Below are positions 36,216-45,831 of a stretch of DNA of 64,000 bases, in pieces. The notes under the pieces were generated by a model. The model saw only the letters and a list, made by a program, of their open reading frames with translations. It ran no database searches and was not told where the DNA came from. This DNA comes from Culex pipiens pallens (Eukaryota > Arthropoda > Insecta > Diptera > Culicidae): the NCBI RefSeq assembly GCF_016801865.2, contig NC_068939.1, forward strand, positions 39,098,747 to 39,162,746, in the 5' to 3' direction. Position 1 is the first letter of the stretch. Every line of letters begins with the position of its first letter. The position numbers and the translations under genes were made by a program.

Positions 36216-39200
36216 AGAGAGCTAGGTGGAGTCTCACAATTCTCGAATCGTATACATAAAGTCACAGGTGTGTTAAATTTTTAAACTTCAGTTTCCTGAA
36301 TCACAACTGCAGTGATGACATTGCCTGTATGCAAAAAAGAAAGCATTTCTTCCTTTCATCCAACCATAACACCCACACCGACAAAACAACAGCTGTACAC
36401 TCCCATTTTCAACACTTGGTTCATATTTGCTGAAAACACCGGGAGTTGCTCCCGTCCACCCAGTAGCAGCAAAAACTGCAAACAAACAGCGAGGAAACAC
36501 TTTCTTCCGGCGCAACTGGCTCGGTGCTTTGTTGTCCAAACTTTGCCCCGGAAACGGAGTGTTAAAAAATGAAATGAAACAAAACGTTGATGAAGTCACG
36601 TTTAAAAAAAAGAACACTTTCTAGTCGAATATTTGCAGCTGTGATTTCGGTCCAGCTCATTGAGCGCAAGATTTCCCCCTTCTACCCGTGAACTTGAACC
36701 GAGCCTGAAGAGGGTGTGAAAAAATCGATACTTGAGATTGAATCAACTCCGACGAGAGTAGCCCGAAGGGCTACAACCCCCCAGAGAACCGCAAAATTTT
36801 CATTTTCCTCCCCTAATGTGGGCAATGCGTTCTGGCGATGAGGCCACAGACAAGCGGAGAAGGTACCATTACGACCGCTCTGGGTAAAATCGTAAAATTA
36901 TGTTCTGAAAGTTTCCTCCTCCCCGAGCAATTTGCCGAAAATGGTTCAAATTCTAGCTGGCTCTGTTGCTGTGACCAGGATGACGGAATGGTTATTATAT
37001 TTTGGCAAGAATTTTGCTCATAATAACGGTGACGGTGGAACGGAAACGGCGAGCATGACATGGATGGATGGGTGACATTCCGCCTGGTTTTGCGATGAAG
37101 GAAACAATTTAATTCTGCGTGGAAGAGAATTTTGCTTTTGGTGGAATGTTCTGGTTCTAAATAGTGAAAATTTTGGAAGTTGAATATAATTTAGCTTGAA
37201 GCAAAAACTAGTAAAAATGAAGCTCTGGCAATCTAATGATATTATCAGTAAAAATCAACTCGAAATCAAAAGCTGACTGAGATACATAAAAGGTTCAAAG
37301 TGTTATTCCAAGATAAATAATTTTCCAGCATTTCTAATTTTTTTCCCCTTCCCATAAGTTTTTCTTGCGAGAAATCAGATAAAATATGTGTAGACATAGG
37401 CTCTTTTGTCCTGGCGGTGTCGGCATTTTTAAAGTTTCATACGCCTTAAAAAATGTTATACTAAGTATTTGAAACTTCAAATTATTACTTGAAAGCCTAC
37501 CTAATCAACAGATCTAAAATTGCTTAAAATTGCAATGATTTAAGATTTTTTGAAGAAAAAAAGGTTTTTCGAAAATGGTATTTTATTGGAACACCCTACC
37601 ATGGCGTAGGTCACCCAAATAAGCAAAGAATATAATATGGGTCTAATGATTTTTGCCAAGCAACCCCTAGTCCAATTTTGAGCCCGATCCGAGCACATTT
37701 GTTTTTGGCCGTGCTGTTGTTCATAGGAAATTGCTGTATGAAAATTTTAAAAAAAAATTGGTGTAGTATAAAATTTGCAAACGAAAATTACTTCAATTTT
37801 ATACGTTTTCATCATTGGGTGAAATTTTCGGAAAAAAATATTTTTTTTTTGAAAACGGGAAAGCAACTATGAAACATATTTTCGTAATGCAACGAAAATT
37901 TCCAGGGTTAATGAATTTTTCGCGATTTCGCGGACAGCGTGAAATTCGTGAAATTAACAGTTTTTGTGAAATATTTTTTTTTTTTTGAAATCAATGCTTT
38001 AAAGTACCAAAAGTCAACAATTATTTCAACCACAAAGCCTTTTTATGTAGTTTCCAATTGAAATTTGAAGAAATAAAAATTTTAACAACATTTACTAAGA
38101 AATGAACACTAAGCAAAAAGTAGCTGAAACAGTTAAATAAAAAAAAACTGCTAAATACTTATAAAACGACAAGATAACAACACATCTTTGAATGTTGGCA
38201 TTTTTGTTAAGTTTTATGCCCATATAATCCGAGTTTTTTTTTTTTTTTCATTTTACTGTTTAAAAAATTTACTTCACGAGTATATTGTGATTGTAGTTGA
38301 CGGCTAAGTTTTTATTTTCAAATTCATTAGTTTTTTTTAATGACCGAATAAAAGTAAACATTCTTGACATTCAGTAGATACAAAGAAGGATTAGAGAAAA
38401 AATATTTAAAATATTTTCTTCGACAACGTACTTAATTAAATCAGATTTACATTCCCTGTTATAAAATTTTGACTTCTATTTTGAATTTAAATATTTTGAA
38501 GGTGGAATTACAAAAGAAATTAGAAGATTTAAACTTCAATTCAATTTGTTTCATAAAATCATTTTTGATCTTTAAAACTAGTCTGAATCCTAGAAATTTT
38601 CACGAAATTTAATGATGGTGTTCGTGGTATCTTTGCTTTAGTTCTATTCGGTAGATAATGTCATGTTCAGTACAATTTTACGTGACTAAAAAGAACAAAA
38701 AAAAGTTTAAAAAGATTTCCTATAAGTATCACGTAGAAATATGATGAAGAAAATTTAAAGTGGAATAGTAAATAGTGAAGAAGAATAGAGAATAAAGTAA
38801 CGATAAAGATACAGTTGTGTAATTTTCAAATAAGACTTTCAAGAATGTTATAATTTTTTTCACGTTACGTGAAGTTTCCGTGAAATGTGATCCCCGTGAA
38901 AATTGCAATTTTTGAGGGTGAAAAATCAATAAGCCTAATATTTTTTTAAAATTTTTCATTTAATAATTTTTGGTTCATTTTTGTCACTCAAAGTTTAAAT
39001 TTGTGTTATAAGTTTTCCTCCGTATATACTTCTAAGATCTATTTTTCTAACTATTTTCAATGTTAGAACCTGAAACTAGATTGCACTCAATCAATATTTA
39101 ATTTTTGAAATCCCGATAAATTCCTTTAAACTAGAAGAATTGAGATTCTACATTTTTCATGTTATTGCATTTTAAACACTTTTAATAGATTTTTGAATTT

Positions 39201-40514
39201 CTATTGAATATTATCATAGTTACTGTCATTTTGAAATTTAATAAAATATTTTACCTTGTTTTCCAATTTGCCCCGCTTCCCTTTGGCCAAGAGCGCGAAT
39301 ATTTGGCCCAGATTGTAGTAATATATGTCTAAACATAACCCGAATCTTTTGCATAAATATATTTAAATAAAAAATTATCGTGATTTTGAAAGTGAAAAAA
39401 TCATTTTAAGATTTGAAATTTACTTCCTAATTCAAAAACATCACTGTTAAATTTGATAAGTGCAGCGTTTTTTGAGTTAAAAACAGAATTTTATTTTTTA
39501 ATTTAAAAAATAACAATCATTGTCCACCTTTAAAAAAAAATATATACGAAATGTTGAGAAAATTATTTAAAATTTGTTTTTTTTTTGTCATTGTCATTGT
39601 TGCAAAGAATAAAAATGACCAAAAGTGACTTTTTTATAGTTCCATAGTATAATACTCAATTGACCCTCAATTTTCAATCAATGATATCAATGTCTCTAAA
39701 TTATGAGGAATGTCTTTCGTTTGTAGGTAAATTATCTCTATCTTTTTCTGTGTTGTAAATCAGACCACCATATTTTGAACAAAACATAATTTTCTTAAAA
39801 TTGAAAAGATGTTTCCAATATTGTTAAGAAATTTGAGATCTTTCATTTAATCAATAAAATAATCCGTAGATAATGGGTTTGTCCTAATTATCACTATGCA
39901 TATTTATGCAAATTTTGTTGACACAATTTCTCAACGCCTTTCAAGTTTGTGCTTTAAGCAAATGCTCTAGGCATTATAAATCTCAGTTCCCACCTTTAAA
40001 ATGCCATTATCCTCACGCAACAAAGCCCTGTATTCAAATATATCCCTGTTCTTCACCACTGCCATTAAATCACCCCGTTCCTTCCGAATCCCGCCATTAT
40101 TACACCGCTTCCAGCCAAATTCCCATCAATTTTACGGCCAAGTTCAAGACGTTTCCGATGCGTGATGTTGTTTACTCCTGGAAGTCACCCCTTTTCTGCT
40201 CGATGGTGCCCCCGAGGTAGAGTTGGGAAATTAACTGGATTATTTTGGGCTGTTATTTGCTCACCCCCCTTCCGAAATCGATTGTCGTAACGGACGGGTT
40301 CACGGGTGTGAGTCTAAGATTTTCTCACTGATCTGAATGCTGCTTGAGAAACACGCCGTGTACCGTATCGTTTCTGATTGATGGCGAAGATAATGGTTTT
40401 ATTGGCAGCGTGTTGTCGATGTGGCTTGTAGATTTGGGCGATTTGCTTTTGCGTTACTTTATGGGGTGATTGTGTTAGTTGAGATTGTAATCTCTTTTTG
40501 TTTTCTTTTTCATT
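36216..40514. other. Long non-coding stretch
   Basis: 36216-37150 is of mixed composition with opposing 60-109-codon frames that overlap and look accidental; 37150-39900 is very AT-rich with foldback-like scraps near 37590-37880. The 104-codon frame at 39906-40220 has low-complexity Ser/Pro/His content and no domain. Confidence 0.4.
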
Positions 40515-40725
40515 GCAGGTATGTGACAGTTGACTGAGACTTGCATATTGACAGAGTTATCTGGTTTGGTGAGTTATTGTTAGTTGTTACTTATGTTTGT
40601 ACTTACCAAGTCACCTCGATACAGTTGCACTAGTACTTACCATGTTATTTACTTCAAGTTCAACTCATGGATCAGCAGACGTCTTCAGATTTGAAGTCCG
40701 TATTAGAAGTGGAAGTCCACAATAT
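40515..40725 (-). repeat. GTCCG/GGTAAGT dispersed repeat, copy 4
   Basis: Minus strand: CTAATACGGACTTCAAATC, GGTAAGTACTAG (40641-40635) and GGTAAGTACAAA (40607-40601), then CAGTCAACTGTCA (40535-40523). Confidence 0.65.
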
Positions 40726-41290
40726 CTAAAAGTTTTCCATGGAAAATCACCTTCACAGATGTTACTGCCAACTATAGGTTATTGCTCATCAACCGGGATA
40801 AACTCCCAATCAAAACGTCTCACCTGCTGCCCCCAACGAAACCATTCTGTTGTGCAAACACGCGAGTGGTAATTCCTCCGGAACGAAGTCCCAGAACACA
40901 CAATATCGCGTATAGTGTCGTCAATATCGAGCCTGTCGTCTCGTACAACTCGGAAGCATTTCGGTATGTGATGATGGAAAAACAATATGGAGCACCACAC
41001 GGGATGGGACTCCGATGTTAAATGCATCGTTACGATGTACGTGAAGATTCCTAGAAGCTAACGGGATGGAATGTCATGGAAACTATGCTGTAACCATGGT
41101 ATTTTGTACACTAAGGGGCGTGCTGAAACTGTGCCGATGGGGATGCAGTTGGACACGGAATCTGGAAAATTGTGTTTTGTTCGATTTTCAGGAAAAACTA
41201 TTTTTTTATCTTTTGGAATTTAGCGTTGTGGGTGTTATTGTTGGTACATTACAATCTCTTACTCTTTTTAATAATTTAATCCAATCTAAT

Positions 41291-41490
41291 CTACTCTACT
41301 CTACTCTACTCTACTCTACTCTACTCTGCTCTACTCTACTCTACTCTACTCTACTCTACTCTACTCTACTCTACTCTACTCTACTCTACTCTACTCTACT
41401 CTACTCTACTCTACTCTACTCTACTCTACTCTACTCTACTCTACTCTACTCTACTCTACTCTACTCTACTCTACTCTACTCTACTCTACT
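41291..41490 (+). repeat. Microsatellite (CTACT)40
   Basis: 200 bp of the pentamer CTACT, about 40 units with a single variant unit CTGCT (41326-41330). As translated it yields a Leu-Tyr-Ser-Thr-Leu periodic run and so a false 193-codon ORF. High purity suggests recent expansion. Confidence 0.98.
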
Positions 41491-42184
41491 ACCGAGCTGT
41501 ATTCAGCTCACTGAGGCGGCCAGGCCTACTGGGTTGAATTTACCGCAGAGTGGATTCTGCGAACGGATTACATTTCACAGAATCTACAGGGGAGGATGTT
41601 TTGAACTCAATCTTGAACTTTCCGTTCACAAAAGCTCATCCCATTAGTCCCCTCCCCACCTTTTTCCACCGTATTGAAGTTGCATTTTCCGATGATGCCC
41701 CCGAAGCATCATTTTCATCCTGTCAGCCTGGCGTGTCTATTTTTCCAATCGCACAAGCAAAAGGACCACGGGACAACGAAGCCAATGATGGGGTTCACAC
41801 AAGGGGATGCCATTTTCCACCCTCGGAAACCCGCTGGTGGTAGTCGCATCCATTTCCGGGTGGGGATAAACTTTGCTCGATTCGCTCGAAATTATTGTGG
41901 GGGAGCAGTTTGTGATTTCGGGAGGGAAAAGTTTTGTCTGATAGAATTTGAGTGGAAATAAATGGGAAAATTTCGGAAATTAGACGCTGGCAGCGGTTGA
42001 GGTGCGGTTTTCTGAGGGGTAGATAATACAGGCAATTAAAATTTGAACTTTGTCTGTGGGACCGGGCATTATTTAGAGGAATAAATCGTTTTAGAAATAA
42101 ATTTCACGAAAAAATCAAAATTGCAATTATTATACTACGGTAAGGAAAATAAATTCTAGCTGAAAGCATAACTTCAGGCGTAAG

Positions 42185-42312
42185 TTACGCCGCGTAACAC
42201 ATAACCTTTCAACTACGGACGTCAGGTTGCAGTTAAGCAGCTCCAAAGAGATGAATGATTGAAGTGATAGTGTTAGTGTGAAGATTGACAAGGTAAGTTT
42301 TGAGTGCATTTT
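42185..42312 (+). repeat. GTCCG/GGTAAGT dispersed repeat, copy 5
   Basis: Plus strand: CAACTACGGACGTCAGGTTG, CAGTTAAGCAG, then AAGGTAAGTTTTGAGTGC with GGTAAGT at 42292-42298. Lies directly ahead of copy 6, forming a tandem pair. Confidence 0.65.
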
Positions 42313-42329
42313 TTGTGTGAAAGATACTT

Positions 42330-42530
42330 GAATTTTCAAGTACGGACGTCAAATTGTAGTTAAGAAGCCTAAATGAAGTCTATGATTGAAGTAAATTAAA
42401 AGTGTAAAATTAGTACAGGTAAGTTTTAAGTGCATTTTCAAGTGTTCAGTGGGATGTTAGTGACTCTTGTAGTGTAGTTCATAATGAGTTATGGCAAGTT
42501 TTGAAAATCTGTCACCTGTCAAATTCTGGA
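42330..42530 (+). repeat. GTCCG/GGTAAGT dispersed repeat, copy 6
   Basis: Plus strand: CAAGTACGGACGTCAAATTG, TAGTTAAGAAG, CAGGTAAGTTTTAAGTGC (GGTAAGT 42418-42424), then CTGTCACCTGTCAAAT (42509-42524). Confidence 0.65.
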
Positions 42531-42721
42531 AGTGCAGCTGTTCATCGATTAAACTGCAATCTTTTCGCAGATCTGAGCATCTGAAATGGCACTTTATCAC
42601 CTTTCGCCGTTACGTGGCACAAAAAAAATGAAAGTGTCAACTTTCAATTACGCTTCCTCACCCGTAAGACAGGGTGACGTCTGCTTTCTTCCACAGTCAT
42701 CGCTTCTTTTCCCGAGCTTAC

Positions 42722-42928
42722 CCAATGTATTCTTCATTGTCACTTTCCACAAAGTGAAACGCAACAGATAAGGTATCAGTGTCCATCAGGCCAAGTAATT
42801 CGATCCCAAATTGCTGCAAGCTCAACACCGCAGCTTTCTCTTCTACCCCGAGAGAAAGAGACTGCACAGTAGTGTCAACGCCGTTGATTAGATCAATGCC
42901 ACCGATGTCGGCGCGTAACTCTATCCCC
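42722..42928 (-). CDS. Candidate internal coding exon, about 69 codons
   Basis: The minus strand is open between a GATGTAG acceptor and a strong donor TTGG|GTAAGC. It reads GIELRADIGGIDLINGVDTT, VQSLSLGVEEKAAVLSLQQF, GIELLGLMDTDTLSVAFHF and VESDNEEYIG. Hydrophobic and acidic residues alternate as in a folded domain, and the opposite strand gives only Ser/Pro/Arg-rich shadow. No family recognised and no partner exon found. It might belong to a gene whose other exons lie in 33-45 kb, or be a piece of a mobile element. Confidence 0.35.
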
Positions 42929-42984
42929 CTACATCTACGCCAGATGCAGATGCACCACGCTGCCGGATTCGTCACCGTCCAGTG

Positions 42985-44147
42985 AGTGCCCGCTCCCGCG
43001 GGGCTGTAATTGACCGCTGCACACCGCTTCGGTATTTGTTTACATCAGCTGTTCGGAGCCGGACCCCGAAGGTCACTTACATTGTACCGCACGCTGAATG
43101 AGTCGTGCGCGCACACCTTAAAAATTTCCAAAGCCATCTGCTCTGGTTCAACTCGTGGCAGTGTGCGAGTGCGGCTTTGTTCCGGAGGATCTCCTCCCTC
43201 ACCCTAACTGCCAGGTTCTACAAAAACGAAAAACACAGCGGACCCTTTTGTCTCGCGCCTCACCACGACAGTTTCACAACAAAATTGTAATGAATTCATT
43301 GAGGGCAGAACCTTTTACATGCCGGGTTTTGTCAGCCGTAAGTGTGTGCGTGTGTTGGTTAAGCTGGTCCAACAGAGCGAAAAACACGGCGCGTTGAGTG
43401 ATTTAACGCCCATTACCTCGGGACTGGATGGTGGCTTCTGCCGCTACGGAACAGCTGGAAGTGCATTGTAGCAGGGCAGTTCCATGGTAGTTTGCAAATT
43501 GATTTGTTCTGTTTTGGAGGCTTTAAGCTTGTTGACGTTGGCAGATCAACTGCGACGTATACGAGATACTGCTTCACTACATGAGACTGATCAATTTCTA
43601 GGATATTATAACTCTTTAAGCTCTTTAAACGAAGCTAAAATCTTTACCAAAGTCTCCAAACAGAGATTTTGGATGGAGTTAAAGCAAATGTTTACGTCAT
43701 TCAACATGGATCTGTCCAATTTCCAAAACCAGTGGGATATTGCAAGCTCAGTCAGTGGTAATTACGTGGGGTGTGAGCAGCAAACCGGCAGGAATCTGCC
43801 CAACCTAGCTGACCCAACCCAGACGACACTCTGCTCATCGATATAGTTTGCATAATGAGTCATTCCGGTTTTAGCGAAATTGCTCACAACGTCGCCCAAT
43901 CAACGCGTCCATTCAAGTACCCAAAATGTTATCAAAATTGAGATCCAAACGTTTCATTGCGAACGAAAATGCACAGAAATCAATAATGCCTGAGGGCCAT
44001 CACAACCCTTGTTGACGACGACGACGACGCACCGCAGACGAGACGGCCACAGACTGGAAACTGCATGTTTGATGTGCAAACAGCAAGAGGTCGATCAGAC
44101 AGGACATCAGCAGGCTGTGAGTGTCCAAAATTGTTGTCACCCCGATT
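42985..44147. other. Mixed-composition stretch, weak ORFs only
   Basis: A 120-codon plus-strand frame (43484-43846) has plausible amino-acid mix (for example KQRFWMELKQMFTSFNMDL) but starts abruptly and has no domain or splice context; not called as a gene. Confidence 0.3.
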
Positions 44148-44375
44148 GCGGACTTCAAGTTGGAGGTGAGCGTTGGAGCGTTATCAATCTCTTTGAAGGC
44201 AGGTAGGTTCAAACTTCGGTGTTGTGTAAGTGTCAGTGTTCATGGCGTAGTCTCAACGGGTAAGTACTGCGAAATTCAACCTGCTAAATCTGTCAACTGT
44301 CAAATGCCTTGGTGCGTTCCAACCTCAACTGTTTTTGAGGTATTGAAACAAATCTTGGCGTCAATAATACCTAAC
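44148..44375 (+). repeat. GTCCG/GGTAAGT dispersed repeat, copy 7
   Basis: Plus strand: GATTGCGGACTTCAAGTTGG, AGGTGAGCG, GGGTAAGTACTGCG (GGTAAGT 44259-44265), CTGTCAACTGTCAAATGCC, CTCAACTGTTTTTGAGGT, TTGGCGTCA. Confidence 0.75.
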
Positions 44376-45149
44376 CCGCTCAAGTTGTCGACATGACCAT
44401 GTAAGGGTTATGTCAGTTTCCTGACGCCCCCTGCAAAACCCCAGGTTGAAGTGTCGTTCAACGGGGGTGTCATCTCCAACGACAAAAAAACAGCACAGAA
44501 GATCCTCAACCTGTGATTTTTGTGCTTTCCTCTCGAAAATACACAGACAACTGCTGTGACAACTGTCGTACACCTTCCGATGGGGACGAGTCCCGGAAAC
44601 GTTGCTGTTGTTTTGACGGGACGTCAGACGCCACCGCTTACCGGTGTGTCTCTTGAGCGGAGTGTTTGCAGAGGTTCGCCCGGTGCTCACATGTAATTAA
44701 CTCGACGACCCTCATCACACGTGGCGATTCCGGTTGGCAACTCTTGCCAATTTACATACGCCCACGCGAGGGCTCCCCCCCCTTAAATGGATTCCATGTT
44801 TGGACAAAACAAAAATTCAACGTAGCGTTGTTTGAACTTCCCATCCATCCCAGCCGGGTGTCCCTGGAGTTGGGTGAGATATTCCCGGGAGTTTGTTCAG
44901 GGAGTGCGTTGCCATGGAAATACAGAATCCCTTTCGGGTTCATGAAAGGGGTGTCCCCTCGGAAGGAACACATAACGCGTGGGTTAGAATATCGATCGGC
45001 TGTTTTTTTGTGTACGCAGGGTGAACCCTTCATTTTTACGGCTAGGGATGCTGGAGGGAGTCGATTTCAAGGTCACCATAATTGATACATTTAGGGGGGT
45101 GTGACTGTACGTGAAAATTGACGTATCGAACGCGGTAAATGATTCGCAT
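44376..45149. other. Mixed-composition stretch, no supported gene
   Basis: A 139-codon plus-strand frame (44666-45085) overlaps a 93-codon minus-strand frame; neither has a domain, signal peptide or splice sites I can support. Confidence 0.3.
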
Positions 45150-45369
45150 TGCACCTCAGTTGCGGACTTCAAGTTGGATCTAAGTCTGTACAGTTTTTGG
45201 ATCTAAATATTAATCTGGTAAGTTTTTAGTTAAACGAAGTGTTAAATGGAGTTTTGTTCCGGGTAAGTATTTTTTCAGTCTTAAACAGTCAACTGTCAAA
45301 TGTCTTGATGTCGTAAAACTCAACTGTTTTTGAGGTTCAAAAGTATGTCCTGACGTCATTTTTTATAGG
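45150..45369 (+). repeat. GTCCG/GGTAAGT dispersed repeat, copy 8
   Basis: Plus strand: CAGTTGCGGACTTCAAGTTG, GGTAAGT at 45217-45223 and 45262-45268, CAGTCAACTGTCAAATGTC, CTCAACTGTTTTTGAGGT. Its far edge meets the target duplication of the SINE at 45381. Confidence 0.75.
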
Positions 45370-45380
45370 TATTCAGCATT

Positions 45381-45786
45381 TATGTGACCCGTGGTGTTGG
45401 GGTAAGCGTAGTTGCCCTCACCTAGTCAGCCTGGGTTCGATCCCAGAAGATCCCGGTGGCATTTTTCGAGACGAGATTTGTCTGATCATGCCTTCCGTCG
45501 GACGGGAAAGTAGATGTTGGTTCCGATCTAACCTAGAGGTTAAGTCGTTAGCTCAGTCCTGGTGTAGGAGTCGCCTCTCTGGGCCCTGCCTCGATGGAGT
45601 CGCTAGTAGACAGTTGGACTCACAATCCAAAGGTCGTCAGTTTGAATCCCGGGGTGGATGGAAGCTAAGGTGTTAAAAGAGGTTTGCAATTGCCTCAACA
45701 ATCAAGCCTTCGGACTCCTAGCGAGTAAGAATCTCGTATTCGAGAACGCCAAGGCAATGCTGTAGAGCGAACTTTTTTTGTGATAT
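45381..45786 (+). mobile_element. SINE with two tRNA-like regions, next to the UGT 3' end
   Basis: A tRNA-derived retroposon of about 400 bp. It carries two pol III promoter-like blocks: a first B box GGGTTCGATCCC at 45433-45444, then an A box TAGCTCAGTCCTGG at 45549-45562 with a second B box CAGTTTGAATCCC at 45638-45650. The 3' end is T-rich. Flanking direct repeats TATTCAGCATT (45370-45380) and TATTTAGCATT (45787-45797) match at 10 of 11 bases and look like a target-site duplication. The double tRNA head resembles the Culex Twin SINE (from memory), although this element is longer. The inverted partner is at 47971-48398. Confidence 0.85.
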
Positions 45787-45823
45787 TATTTAGCATTAAA
45801 ATGCAATGTTTAAAAAAAAACCC

Positions 45824-45829
45824 TTTAAT
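45824..45829 (-). terminator. Possible poly(A) signal ATTAAA after the UGT stop
   Basis: ATTAAA begins 3 nt after the UGT TAG stop. It is the only polyadenylation-type hexamer seen before the neighbouring SINE, whose 3' edge lies about 35 bp past the stop. Such a short 3' UTR is unusual, so the real signal may lie inside or beyond the SINE. Confidence 0.2.
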
Positions 45830-45831
45830 AT

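Noticed and set aside
41066..41647. 193-codon plus-strand ORF
   Set aside because: Mostly the CTACT microsatellite read as Leu-Tyr-Ser-Thr-Leu repeats.
43484..43846. 120-codon plus-strand ORF
   Set aside because: Plausible amino-acid mix but no recognisable domain, splice site or promoter.
44666..45085. 139-codon plus-strand ORF
   Set aside because: Looks partly protein-like but an opposing 93-codon frame is equally open and no domain or donor/acceptor is seen; too weak to call.
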